DNA of 64,000 nt from an uncultured Clostridia bacterium (lineage in GTDB: Bacteria > Bacillota > Clostridia > Christensenellales > Borkfalkiaceae), in contig CAKQSB010000008.1 in NCBI GenBank assembly GCA_934271735.1, positions 19,212 through 83,211 on the forward strand, read 5' to 3'. Positions within the stretch are counted from its first letter, which is position 1; every line of letters starts with the position of its first letter. The notes under the pieces are model-generated. The model did not search any database. It was not told where the DNA came from and worked only from the letters and a program-made list of their open reading frames with translations. Both the position numbers and the translations under genes were made by a program. This document shows, piece after piece, positions 30,301 to 37,679 of the stretch.

Positions 30301-31778
30301 TACTTGAAGTTGAGAGTTTCACCTTTGGTTTTGCCCGTTTTTTCGTATAACTGATCTACGAAATCGAGTTCGTTTCCGTCGCCGTCCGAAGCTTCGGTTA
30401 TAAACGCGACCTGATCTTCGGTGTTGTTAGCCTGAATATAAGTCGATTTCTGACCGTTTATCGAAGCTACGGAAAGAGCCGAATCGTAAGTGGAAGGAGA
30501 TCCGACCGTTCCCGAATCGGGATTGGAAGCGAGGTTTGTTCCGTTTCCGCCACCGAAGCCGGAGCTGTAATCATTGCTCGCCGCAACGACAAGACTTATG
30601 CCCGCTTCTTTGACGCTTGCGTAAATCTTGTTTAAAAGCCTGTCTTTTTCGTTGTCGTCGCTCTCCTCGGCAAACCCGGCGGAAGAACCGAGACTCATGT
30701 TGATTACGTCAACACCCAAAGCAACGCAGTCGCTTACCGCCGAAATAATATCGATGGTATCCGCGCCGCCGAGCCCGTCGCTGTCGAGATTATCGGTGAA
30801 AACCTTGCATATGACAAGCTGAGCTTCCGGAGCTACGCCGACGAACGTTTCGCCGTTTTCGCCGACTACGTAATCGCTCGAACCCGCAACGATACCCGCA
30901 ACGTGCGTTCCGTGAGTGGAATAAGAAGGATAAACGTCGGGATCGTCGTCCGCGTAATCGTATGCGAACGGGATTTTAGCGTTATAATACACGTCGTCTA
31001 CGTCCGCGTTTGCGTAAAAAGTCTTGCCGGAAGTTTTCGCGTCCGCAATTTTCTTCGCGACGTCGCCTTTCGTCCACGCGGGGCTTTTCGGCATAGTTCT
31101 GAACGCTTCGTGAGCGTAATCGAGACCGGTATCGAGAATAGCCACAACCATTCCTTCGCCCTGCTCTTCTATGTTCGAGGAATCGTAAATACCCGTCGTG
31201 TAAACGTTGGCGTCGTTTTTAACGGCAACCTTCGGTTCGGCGTATCTTTCCGAAAACTCGATGCTTTTTACCTCTTTCATTCCTTGGATCGCGGCGTAAG
31301 CTTCGGAATCGACTTTCAAAGCGATACCGTTGTTAAGCACCGAATAAGAATACTTATAGTTATAATCGATTCCTTTCGCGTCAAGCGTTCTTAAGAAAGC
31401 AGCATGATCGGCTTCGATTGACTTTTTAAGAGACTTTCCTTTTACGCTCGAAACGTAAGAAGAAAATTCCCCGTTATAATCTTCGTCTTTTTCGTAAGCC
31501 GAATAAAGGTTCTCGCCGTCGAAACCGACGATGACCCAGCGTTCGCCGCTGAATTTTACTTCGGAACTTTTAACGACGTCTTTATCGAAATAGCTTGCGC
31601 GAAGATCGTTTGCGTCGATATCCGTCGTTTTGACGAGACTGCCTTTTATCGTTTTAGGCGTGAGATCGGCAGTTTTTGTTTCCGACGGATATGCGGAAGC
31701 AAAAACCGTGGAAATACATAACGTCAAAGCCATTACAATCTGCAAAACACCGATGATTTTCTTTTTCCTTTTGTTCAT
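24393..31778 (-). CDS. Giant cell-surface subtilisin-like protease with PA domain, Ig-like domains and BspA leucine-rich array
   Basis: A 2461-residue secreted S8 peptidase. Domains in order: signal peptide (1-28); I9-type propeptide (about 80-180); catalytic S8 domain with Asp216 (AILDTGLDY), His289 (STHGTHVAG) and Ser645 (YSGTSMAAPN); a PA domain inserted at about 460-590; a C5a-peptidase-like Fn3 region (about 710-860); a Big_2-type Ig domain near 1330-1400; a long array of BspA/LRR_5 repeats (units such as TEIPEKAFEGCTNLEEVVIP) from about 1400 to 2150; a second Ig-like domain near 2330-2400; and a C-terminal membrane helix followed by KKKKND. There is no LPxTG motif, so anchoring is by the helix. 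All three catalytic residues are present. RBS ACAGGAGAG. First gene of the operon that includes oppABCDF, so it probably supplies peptides for import. Confidence 0.9.
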   Translation of the reverse strand: MNKRKKKIIGVLQIVMALTLCISTVFASAYPSETKTADLTPKTIKGSLVKTTDIDANDLRASYFDKDVVKSSEVKFSGERWVIVGFDGENLYSAYEKDEDYNGEFSSYVSSVKGKSLKKSIEADHAAFLRTLDAKGIDYNYKYSYSVLNNGIALKVDSEAYAAIQGMKEVKSIEFSERYAEPKVAVKNDANVYTTGIYDSSNIEEQGEGMVVAILDTGLDYAHEAFRTMPKSPAWTKGDVAKKIADAKTSGKTFYANADVDDVYYNAKIPFAYDYADDDPDVYPSYSTHGTHVAGIVAGSSDYVVGENGETFVGVAPEAQLVICKVFTDNLDSDGLGGADTIDIISAVSDCVALGVDVINMSLGSSAGFAEESDDNEKDRLLNKIYASVKEAGISLVVAASNDYSSGFGGGNGTNLASNPDSGTVGSPSTYDSALSVASINGQKSTYIQANNTEDQVAFITEASDGDGNELDFVDQLYEKTGKTKGETLNFKYVVIGGVGRDGNYNTRVKRELADKAGYDGVIALVKRGDITFEEKVNNAIANGADACVIYNNVSGTIRMSLGEVNDPIPTCAITMDAGKKIVEGAEKSVGTMQICSDFKAGPFMSDFSSWGPMPDLQLKPEITAHGGEITSAVPGGYDIYSGTSMAAPNMAGAIALLRQNLKKQGLTGKELTARVNQVLMSTATIARNEENNPYSPRKQGAGLAGIKNAIDAESYITVTDENGNVRDKTKIELYDDKKRTGVYEFEFTINNLSGKAETYSPAVYVMTETLASDNKTVAEKADMLTDSIVELTVDGVKKEGNVSVPANGTVKVGVKITLSAETKKKLDKNFKNGMYIEGFVSLAGVNETKVTIGLPYLAFYGDWNDAPLFDYSIYDIAESQKDTSVPEEDKLKASAAETRVLGRYYDDKYIISLGSYLYEMADSDVKIYAEKEKAAISIFDEVGSRSIYEVYMVYAGLLRSANTVDIVVTDAATGDEVYKKTQHKVSKSYAGGGANRGAAIMLEIDAKEWGLSANSTYNVSLKGTLDYEGGENPSNNSFDFTFTVDYEQPQALDYRIRFEPYTENKKVKYNIYMDVDVQDNQYVMDVMPCYIRTEKNGRYLTLATEHPIPVYGDKGAKSTVSFDITEYYDKLVKTGELCIVVEDYAMNQAMYQVSMASAIEYPDEVTISTDDGRLVKLDPEDMPDGVSVEYPVYDLEMSINELYAPVVSTLPDATMTQVLSWYVTKGNEFVRASGGEIFATGAGRATLLLRDGDDAKAKTYAGINLTVTNGKLAEPSLDRIVLGSVFNSSKYVVGIDQSTLPTFTMNPNSSVQLKASVSPWYITDVEYSFKSSNENVLTVDAIGNIRTLKKGSALVTITVTDKREGMSGKTLSKTVRVEVGDLYKITNYTLYDYYGGEICEIPKDKNVMYIDEECFRYNTTLRKIILPSTVTEIPEKAFEGCTNLEEVVIPSQCTTIREGAFKDCKKLRVVTLEEFKDRENNTHEGYFGAITVGRSAFEGCTSLETINNAKRLTTAYDRAFANCTSLKEIDITELRVTGSEVFLGCTALEKVETSDFTSVGKEMFASCKSLKEFDFKGDYVPDGAFTDCTSLAKFTFAYKGEFRGIGENAFVNATELMNITLPAGNYTVGNKAFYNASLKTVEIGDAEVKFELSVFESCAKFASSATTGFTVNGKVNGESRLYKTVNGILYSKDMKTLIAVPSATESFTLPSSVTKLADGALAGLSIKGELDLTKVTDLGNYALSGSDFTSVKLNPSTTVIPEGLFSEAEYLTEVTGIENVTKIEAYGFYKAKTTNLTFPLLTEAGEYAFSESRIRSITADKLEVIGDSAFESSQLTEVNFPSARSIGTEAFANASALVKATFGGVTEMGEKTFRNAPLLSVVEFGQGTTVIAPEAFMSEIKRTNLVEVVLPDGVKKIGDKAFANCVSITGINLNGTETVGEFAFYGCTNLKDVKFDTIVTIGEAAFSDTGVTTAELDKAKDIGAYAFNGSQLEKATFGALESVGAYAFSYTKLTEVVLPSSFDKVYKDYNWTEYDEKGRVDEVRSRKIYSYGSGAFSAIETLKSITANGKNIYSADGVLYAKTTDGNILLQYPAAKTGDNYETIADTISIANSAFMGVNILGSVKFVYTVAEIGDYAFFDSSVKEYEFNSVEAPALLSEFEDVDDEPYSVKKVMFGRNDANHYYGFTIYYANFYDYAAKVIYSAELNAMGFEVPTDFGLKAIVPKNGKGYDTPIWNAFFTVERTSEILPDKATNAFVEQIKAIKAEKSLEELKNASSISEIEKIAGLTAAARKAYNAITSPDQLSLLTSEISELIDYETAIRAKKKEFGQPVEVKELQIATRPDKTRYVSGETFNAAGMVLKLIFADGSELVVTDFKTDKTVLNYGDEKVIVTCNYEGTDYSAELLLNIEEASSESGDSSDSRNGKSGCLAGALIGGGIGVAVIVAAVVVFFVLKKKKND

Positions 31779-31909
31779 TAGCTCTCCTGTATTCTGCGTT
31801 TACAGCCGTTTTTATTCGTTTTATTCACTGTAGATCGACCGCGAAAAATAGCGAATAAATCAATCTGTTTTACGGCTTTTTTGCAAATGAGTATACTTTA
31901 CATTTTCGC

Positions 31910-31938
31910 ATTATACCACAAATTTAAATAAAAAACAA
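31910..31938 (-). promoter_or_regulatory. Promoter of the protease/Opp operon
   Basis: On the minus strand TTGTTT (31933-31938), 17 bases, then a perfect TATAAT (31910-31915). Transcription would start near 31903, giving a leader of about 125 bases before the protease ATG at 31778. Confidence 0.7.
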
Positions 31939-32305
31939 ATGTATTTTATCCGATTTTTCTTTTATTTTTCGTTCTTTGTCCGCGGCGGACTTTCGTTATG
32001 ATTTTATCACTGAAATTTTATCGTTTTTAAACTTTTGCCATAATGAATAAAACGTGTTTTTATGTATAATTATGCAAAATGCAACTTATTAAGGAATTTA
32101 TTGTTTGAAAAATATCGATTTTCATCATTTGTTAGAATTAAAAATACTGAATTTTGATTGTTTAAACGGTCATTTAACGAAAATTGTATAAAAAATGCTT
32201 ATATGCGTTATTAAGAAACGAAATATCGTTTGCATGATTTTCATTTTCTCTTCTTATTTTCGGTAATAAGACAAAAAAAATAATTTCGACGGCAAATTTT
32301 TGCCT

Positions 32306-32333
32306 TTACTTATAAAATTTTTTGTGATATAAT
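32306..32333 (+). promoter_or_regulatory. Promoter of the 32430-35375 lipoprotein gene
   Basis: TTACTT (32306-32311), 16 bases, TATAAT (32328-32333) with an extended -10 TGA immediately upstream. The inverted repeat GGCAAA-TT-TTTGCC ends one base before the -35 box and could be an operator. Confidence 0.65.
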
Positions 32334-32362
32334 GACCGAAATTCAGTTTTTAAGATATTTGA

Positions 32363-32378
32363 ACGCGTGCGCACGCGT
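32363..32378. promoter_or_regulatory. Perfect 16-bp palindrome in the leader of the 32430 gene
   Basis: ACGCGTGCGCACGCGT is a perfect palindrome 30-45 bases downstream of the predicted -10 box. With no loop it is a poor RNA hairpin but a good binding site for a dimeric repressor. The function is inferred. Confidence 0.5.
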
Positions 32379-32429
32379 GATAAAAGGTAAAAACATATCG
32401 GGAAACACAAGAAAAACAAAGGAGAAAAA

Positions 32430-35375
32430 ATGAAAAAAGCGTTAATGTTGATTTTTGCGGCAATTTTTTCGTTGTCGCTCGTTTCCGCTCTTTCGTCCTG
32501 TAAAAAAGACGATTCGACTTCCGAAAGCTCTGAAAGCCATTCTTCCCCGTCTTTCGAAACCGAATACATATCGGAACAGCTTTTTTCCGCTCTTACGGGA
32601 AAAGCGCGTTACAGCGGAGATTACGTTTACGACCACGTGGTAGACGAATACGATAAAAAGTTCCATATCGAAACGGTTTACGGCGGAGACTACATTTCAC
32701 AGACCGAAAGCGATAAGGACACGGGCGAAGTTTATTACGACTACGTTTACGGAAAGCAGATCCGCAGACTTACCGTTATAAGCAGAACCATAGACAACAA
32801 GATAAGCGTGAACGTTTCCGAAGCCCTTTTCGAGGACTACTACAACCCATTCGATCTGCTTACCGCAAAGGACCTGGCTAAGGTTTCCGAAAATCAATAC
32901 TCCGTTTACAACAAGGACAAAGCGAAAAAAGCCGCGAGCGCGATTACGGGCTGGACGGAAAATATCAGCGAATTCGTAATTACGTTTGCGGGAGACAAAC
33001 CGACGAACGCGCATATCGTGACCGATAAAATTTATCGTTTGCAAGGCTCGGAAGAATATTACGTTTCCACTTACGATCTCACGATTTCCGACCACGGCAC
33101 GGCGGCAGTCGATTCGTTCAAACTTAGCCCCTACCCGCACGATGCCTCACACGACGTTTTGAAAGCCGCGCTCGATAAAGCGGCGGCACAGACGAATTAC
33201 ACCGTGAGACATCAGGGACACGAACCCGGTTACGTCGAACCGGACGGCGGAGAAACCCGCCCCGGCTACGGAGACACCGACTACAAAGTGTACGTTACCG
33301 AAGATATGGTTTACGATTCCTACGCGGGCGAAGAACACGGATTTAAGCTTTTAAACAACTACGTTTATCCGTTTACTTACGATTCCAAGACCAAAGAAGT
33401 CGTTCTTACCGACCCCGTCGGACAGAATATAAAGGCTTATCAGGCAGAATTCAACGGGTTTAACGTCGAATTGTTCAAACATATCGGCGACGGAGTTTTT
33501 ATTCCGCAGAACAATGCCGTTTCTTCGATAATCGCTCCTCTTTTCGCCGAAGGAAACGAGTCGACCCAGTATTCCTACGCGGTCGATTTCAAAATTATCC
33601 TTAAAAACAACGAACTTTATCAGGTTGTGTTCGAATATCAAACGTACGGTATAACCGAAATCGTTACATTGACTTATGATTTCGGCTCTACTCCGGATTT
33701 TTCGTTCCTCGATTTCGAAAACGCGAAAAAAACAAGCGTTCTCGAAGGATATTACGGAGAGTATAAGGACGAAAACGGACATTTCTGCAAGGTAGATAAA
33801 TCGGGATTTTATCTCGACGGCGAGGAAATCACCGTAACCGATTACGGAAAGACCGAAGACGGCGTGGAATACTTTACGGGCAAATGGAAAAACACCGTAG
33901 TTACGATAATGAAATTCAGCTCCAAGCAGCTGCTTATTCAAAGCGATGACTACTCGATAAATTACACCCTCACTTCGGTTGAAAACGACGATATCGTTAT
34001 CCCCGACAAATTCAAAGGAACGTGGAGCATCACGAATGTCGAAGAAAATCTTAATTACAAAATAATCGTTCAGTCGAGAGCGGTTTTTGTAAACGGCAAA
34101 TCCACGCCCGTGGTTTCCTACAAGGAAGCCGAAGGCATAACCGTTAAATATAACGACGATACGCTTTATATTCTCGACGTAAATGAGGACGAAGAAGGCA
34201 AATTCATAACCGTTCTTCTGATGCACTCCGATTCCACCTACATAAAATTCTCGCTCACACAGACGAGCGCAGACTGCGGCATAGAAATCCCCTCGGAATA
34301 CGTCGGCACATATCTTTCCGACGACCGCAAATACACGGCGATAATAACCGTCTCCGCGATAACAATAAACGGAACTCAGTTTATTCCCGACTCTTACAGC
34401 GATGCAAACGGATTTACGGGAGCTTACGGCGCGGTTACCGATTACTATGTTCAATTCTGGAAAATGAACGGAAAAACCGATAAAGATAAAATAGTTGTCG
34501 GCTCGTCCTCGGGCAATCGGATTTTAAAGAGAGTGGCTTCGCCAAAGGAAAACTATCTCGGCACGTGGGAATCCGACCCCGAAATCGAAGCTTATCACTA
34601 CACCGTTATTTTCACCGAAACCGAACTTATAATAAACGGAGTTAATTACGAAATAAATTTCGACGCGCAGTATGGTTACAAAGTAAACTGGAACGACCCC
34701 TCGAGACCGTACACGGCTTATATTCTCTTCTATTATAACCTTTACGGCAACCCGTCGATGATGCTTTACGACGATAACGATTTGATGATCAACCTCTTCA
34801 AAAAGGATGCGTCGAAAATTCCGCAGTACTTTATAGGCGTCTGGAAAGGTAAGGACGCGACGAGAAATCTCGACGCGGAAGTTGTGATAGACAAGAACGG
34901 CAACATAAAAATCAAAATCGGAAACGGGGCGTACGAAACGGTCGCGGCAACACTTGCGAATAATAAATTTACTTTCGTTAAAGACGGCAAAAACTGGATA
35001 ATAGACTATTCCGAGTCACAACATACTTTGAACCTCTTCCAAGCTTCGACGATTGACGCGACGCTTAAAAAGACTATCTCCTACACCGTTCCGGAAGCGT
35101 TATACGGCTCGTGGAGCGATACTGCGAAAGGCGTTTCCGTTACGATCGCCAAAGACGGCATAAGCTTTACGTTAAGCGGCAAAACAACCGCTATAATCGA
35201 CGCGGAGATAACTTCAAGCGGCAGCGGCGGCAACGCGGTTTATTACGTTACGTTCACGCTCGGCGAACTTACGTACAGCGCGGAATACGGCACTTACGGC
35301 GACGCGTTCGTGATTTACGTTTACAACGCGGACGACGAATACGTAACAAACTATTACCTTGAAAAAGCAAACTGA
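32430..35375 (+). CDS. Giant lipoprotein with beta-repeat modules
   Basis: A 981-residue protein with lipobox (ALSSC, Cys24) and a short Ser-rich stalk. The N-terminal 300 residues hold an uncharacterised domain (ALTGKARYSGDYVYDHVVD). From about residue 420 come at least five units of the same type as in the minus-strand lipoproteins: EGYYGEYKDENGHFCKVDKS, FKGTWSITNVEENLNYKI, YVGTYLSDDRKYTAIITV, YLGTWESDPEIEAYHYTV, FIGVWKGKDATRNLDAEV and LYGSWSDTAKGVSVTIAK. These look like lipocalin-like beta barrels, but that is only a visual impression. The RBS is AAAGGAG. It is monocistronic, with its own promoter and a very strong terminator. Probably a surface binding protein. Confidence 0.85.
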   Translation: MKKALMLIFAAIFSLSLVSALSSCKKDDSTSESSESHSSPSFETEYISEQLFSALTGKARYSGDYVYDHVVDEYDKKFHIETVYGGDYISQTESDKDTGEVYYDYVYGKQIRRLTVISRTIDNKISVNVSEALFEDYYNPFDLLTAKDLAKVSENQYSVYNKDKAKKAASAITGWTENISEFVITFAGDKPTNAHIVTDKIYRLQGSEEYYVSTYDLTISDHGTAAVDSFKLSPYPHDASHDVLKAALDKAAAQTNYTVRHQGHEPGYVEPDGGETRPGYGDTDYKVYVTEDMVYDSYAGEEHGFKLLNNYVYPFTYDSKTKEVVLTDPVGQNIKAYQAEFNGFNVELFKHIGDGVFIPQNNAVSSIIAPLFAEGNESTQYSYAVDFKIILKNNELYQVVFEYQTYGITEIVTLTYDFGSTPDFSFLDFENAKKTSVLEGYYGEYKDENGHFCKVDKSGFYLDGEEITVTDYGKTEDGVEYFTGKWKNTVVTIMKFSSKQLLIQSDDYSINYTLTSVENDDIVIPDKFKGTWSITNVEENLNYKIIVQSRAVFVNGKSTPVVSYKEAEGITVKYNDDTLYILDVNEDEEGKFITVLLMHSDSTYIKFSLTQTSADCGIEIPSEYVGTYLSDDRKYTAIITVSAITINGTQFIPDSYSDANGFTGAYGAVTDYYVQFWKMNGKTDKDKIVVGSSSGNRILKRVASPKENYLGTWESDPEIEAYHYTVIFTETELIINGVNYEINFDAQYGYKVNWNDPSRPYTAYILFYYNLYGNPSMMLYDDNDLMINLFKKDASKIPQYFIGVWKGKDATRNLDAEVVIDKNGNIKIKIGNGAYETVAATLANNKFTFVKDGKNWIIDYSESQHTLNLFQASTIDATLKKTISYTVPEALYGSWSDTAKGVSVTIAKDGISFTLSGKTTAIIDAEITSSGSGGNAVYYVTFTLGELTYSAEYGTYGDAFVIYVYNADDEYVTNYYLEKAN

Positions 35376-35394
35376 AAAAGGCTTTAATAATTAA

Positions 35395-35436
35395 GCCCCG
35401 TAAATTTTCGTTTACGAAAATTTACGGGGCTTTTTA
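35395..35436 (+). terminator. Strong intrinsic terminator after the 32430-35375 gene
   Basis: A perfect 16-bp stem (GCCCCGTAAATTTTCG and its complement) with a four-base loop is followed by TTTTTA. It lies 20 bases after the stop codon. Confidence 0.92.
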
Positions 35437-35497
35437 GTTTGTTTTACGTTTTTCTTCAAAACTTTTTATTCGTTCTTTTCAGACTTTTCCTTTTCGG

Positions 35498-35582
35498 AAT
35501 TTTGAATCGGAAATAAAGATGATAAGAAAAGACACGGCAAGCAAAATCGCCGAAGCGATAGAGAGTAAAAACGCAAATCTTA
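35498..35582 (+). pseudogene. Fragment of a PHP-domain hydrolase gene (copy of the 3' end of 62397-63662)
   Basis: These 85 bases match 63522-63606 in the intact PHP gene with 9 mismatches by eye, including 42 identical bases in a row. In the same frame they read NFESEIKMIRKDTASKIAEA and on to AIESKNANL, against NLEPEIKAIRKGTASKIAEA in the intact protein. No start codon or upstream domain remains, and the match stops abruptly at 35582, where sequence resembling an antisense GH29 gene begins. It is a rearrangement scar, not a working gene. Confidence 0.85.
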
Positions 35583-35589
35583 ACATCAT

Positions 35590-35870
35590 CTTCCGAGTAT
35601 GCCTTTACTCTCATAAGGTCGCGCCCGCAAGAAGAATGCGGCGCTTCGAAATCGTTAAATCCGTGAGTACCGTAAAGCGAAAATCCGTCGTGATGGCGAG
35701 TTGTGCGCGTGATATATTTGCACCACGCCGCTTTGTCGTTTTTACAAGTTCTTTCGCTCACGTTTTTTTAACGTTGAAACGCTTGACAATGTTATTGTCT
35801 TTTCTTTGTCCGCTTTCGGATTCAGGTGCAGACACCATTCGTCTTTACCTACTACGCCGTAAAGCCGTAA
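35590..35870 (-). pseudogene. Decayed GH29 alpha-L-fucosidase fragment
   Basis: On the minus strand one frame reads AAWCKYITRTTRHHDGFSLY and then THGFNDFEAPHS and CGRDLM, the conserved early core of GH29 fucosidases (usually W..Y.....KY....TTRHHDGFSL). A few dozen codons upstream, another frame reads YGVVGKDEWCLHLN, resembling the fucosidase segment before the first conserved tryptophan. The two parts are in different frames with stops between them. About 8 residues that should lie between CKY and ITRTTRHH are missing. The remainder of the enzyme, including the nucleophile region, is absent. It follows the metallophosphoesterase gene in the same direction, so it was probably once the last gene of the glycan operon. 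Confidence 0.75.
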
Positions 35871-35931
35871 ACGAACGAACAAACCAAAACCTGATTCTTA
35901 AATCTCTCAATATGTTCGCACATAATTTTTG

Positions 35932-37650
35932 TTACTTTGTTTTCTTGATACCCCAAGAAATTATGTTCGCGGCAGTGCCGGATTGAGCAGTCTTTACCGT
36001 TACGGTAATAACATCTCCCGAAACGTCAAACTCAGCCCACGAGCTGACTTTTGACGGCAATGCATAAGCATAAAGCGATTCATCATGCGCGTATATACTA
36101 CTCTCTCCTTTTGCCTGATCCCCCGCAGGTCCGTTCATAACGTAAATGACGCCGCTCGGATCTTTTATATACTTGATTCCGTCAATTTCTTCCGTTTTTT
36201 CTTCCATTGCTTCGCCGTTTCCGTTTAACGGATATGTACGCGAAACCATATGATCGTGACCTTGCAAGACAATATCGACGCCGCATTCCGCAAAAAGTCC
36301 CTTCAATTGATGCGCAAGAGCAAGGGCAATACCGTTTCTAGTATTATCAGATCCCCATTTGCCGACAGAATACATCGGGTTATGCATTGAAACAACAGTC
36401 CATTTTTCCGTCTTGTTTTGAAGTTCGTTTTCAAGCCAGGAATATTGAGCGTTAGTTAATCTGCTTCCGTTCAGCTCGTTTGTGTTGAGCATAATAAACT
36501 TCACGTTTCCATAACTGAATGAATAGTAAAAACCGAGTTTAGTATTTTTTTGAATCGGAATTTTATAATTGAAACGATTAAACGTTTCGTTGCTTCCGTT
36601 TTTATAGGTCGTTTCATGATTACCGGATATTGCCATTACCGGGATTTTTGAGAGATATTTAATGTTCGCATCAAGCATATTATTCCAGTAATTTTGATAC
36701 TTTGAATACTCGACCACGTCTCCGGTATGTACCATAAATCTCACACTCGGATCTTCCGTCACGCTTTTAAGCACATTCGAAAAAGCCACTCCCGTACCCA
36801 ATCCGCCGTTTGACTTATTGCCTTCCGCTTGCGAATCGCTGACATGAACAAATTTCCATGAATTTCTTTCAGCCGGATTAACCGATTTTATTTCCGAAAG
36901 CTCGGTAAAACTCTCCATATAATTGTCCCCTACCGAATAAATATAATCGGTATCGGGTTTTAATGTAATTTCTGCCTTACATGAATAATATTTTATTGCC
37001 GTTTCTACTCCGCCCTTAATCGAGTACGAGTCCGCCACGTCAAAACTTGCCCGAACGCATTTTTCTTCACCGCTTGCCTTTTCTTTTATATTAAGCACGG
37101 GACGAGCAGGCTCTGTTTCCGTATTCCATGTAAACCCGTAAACGCAATTTGCCGCATCGTATAAACTCATTGTTAAGTTCGTCGGTTTATAAAGCGATTT
37201 ATCTGCTTTCTCATACTCTGCAAGGGTTTTACCGTAAGTATAAGTGTCTATTTCGTTCGTGCTTTTTTCTCCGCATGATTTGCATGCCTTTGCAAAAACC
37301 TGAGGCTTTGTTTCGGTTGCCTCCGAAACGAGATACTCATCAGTCAGAATCTCTTCGCTGAACGTATGTCCTTTCGCTTTAAGCGTAACCGAATTCAGAT
37401 CGGTTTCAACATAATCTATACCCTTTTTAAGAAAAATCTTTCCGCAGTCGCAAACGTAATATGCCGAATTTCCGCCCTTTATACAGGTCGGTTTAACCGC
37501 TTTTACCAACTCATACTCGTGAACATGAGCGTCGGTTCTTCCGCTGTCGCTTGAGCCGACCGATTGTCCTCCGCCGCTTGACGATGGACTGCATCCAAAC
37601 ATTGAAATTAATATCGCAATCGCAATAAACAGACAAATTAGTTTTTTCAT
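35932..37650 (-). CDS. Metallophosphoesterase (purple acid phosphatase-like) lipoprotein
   Basis: A 572-residue lipoprotein (lipobox SMFGC, Cys20). Residues of about 40-130 hold cysteine-rich H-x-Y...C...Y-x-CDCGK and KACKSCGEK repeats, a module common on clostridial surface proteins. An Fn3-like domain follows at about 150-265, then a calcineurin-type phosphoesterase domain with all metal motifs: FVHVSDSQ, HTGDVVEYS, AISGNHETT, VVSMHNPMYS and LQGHDHMVSR. The Fn3 plus catalytic layout is that of purple acid phosphatases. It acts outside the membrane, probably removing phosphate from a glycan or other ester; the substrate is unknown. The RBS is AAGAGGAAA. Last intact gene of the minus-strand operon. 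Confidence 0.87.
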   Translation of the reverse strand: MKKLICLFIAIAILISMFGCSPSSSGGGQSVGSSDSGRTDAHVHEYELVKAVKPTCIKGGNSAYYVCDCGKIFLKKGIDYVETDLNSVTLKAKGHTFSEEILTDEYLVSEATETKPQVFAKACKSCGEKSTNEIDTYTYGKTLAEYEKADKSLYKPTNLTMSLYDAANCVYGFTWNTETEPARPVLNIKEKASGEEKCVRASFDVADSYSIKGGVETAIKYYSCKAEITLKPDTDYIYSVGDNYMESFTELSEIKSVNPAERNSWKFVHVSDSQAEGNKSNGGLGTGVAFSNVLKSVTEDPSVRFMVHTGDVVEYSKYQNYWNNMLDANIKYLSKIPVMAISGNHETTYKNGSNETFNRFNYKIPIQKNTKLGFYYSFSYGNVKFIMLNTNELNGSRLTNAQYSWLENELQNKTEKWTVVSMHNPMYSVGKWGSDNTRNGIALALAHQLKGLFAECGVDIVLQGHDHMVSRTYPLNGNGEAMEEKTEEIDGIKYIKDPSGVIYVMNGPAGDQAKGESSIYAHDESLYAYALPSKVSSWAEFDVSGDVITVTVKTAQSGTAANIISWGIKKTK

Positions 37651-37679
37651 TTTCCTCTTTCCTTTTTATTTTTTTGTTT

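Larger units (their letters stand above)
31779..32429. other. AT-rich divergent promoter region, no gene
   Basis: The 650 bases between the protease and the divergent lipoprotein gene hold no open frame with a ribosome binding site. They hold a minus promoter at 31910-31938, a plus promoter at 32306-32333, and three perfect inverted repeats: GTCCGC-G-GCGGAC at 31978-31990, GGCAAA-TT-TTTGCC at 32291-32304 touching the plus -35 box, and ACGCGTGC-GCACGCGT at 32363-32378 in the plus leader. Confidence 0.7.

Noticed and set aside
33351..34454. A 367-codon minus-strand frame opposite the 32430-35375 gene
   Set aside because: No ribosome binding site and no motif; the sense strand gene is well supported.
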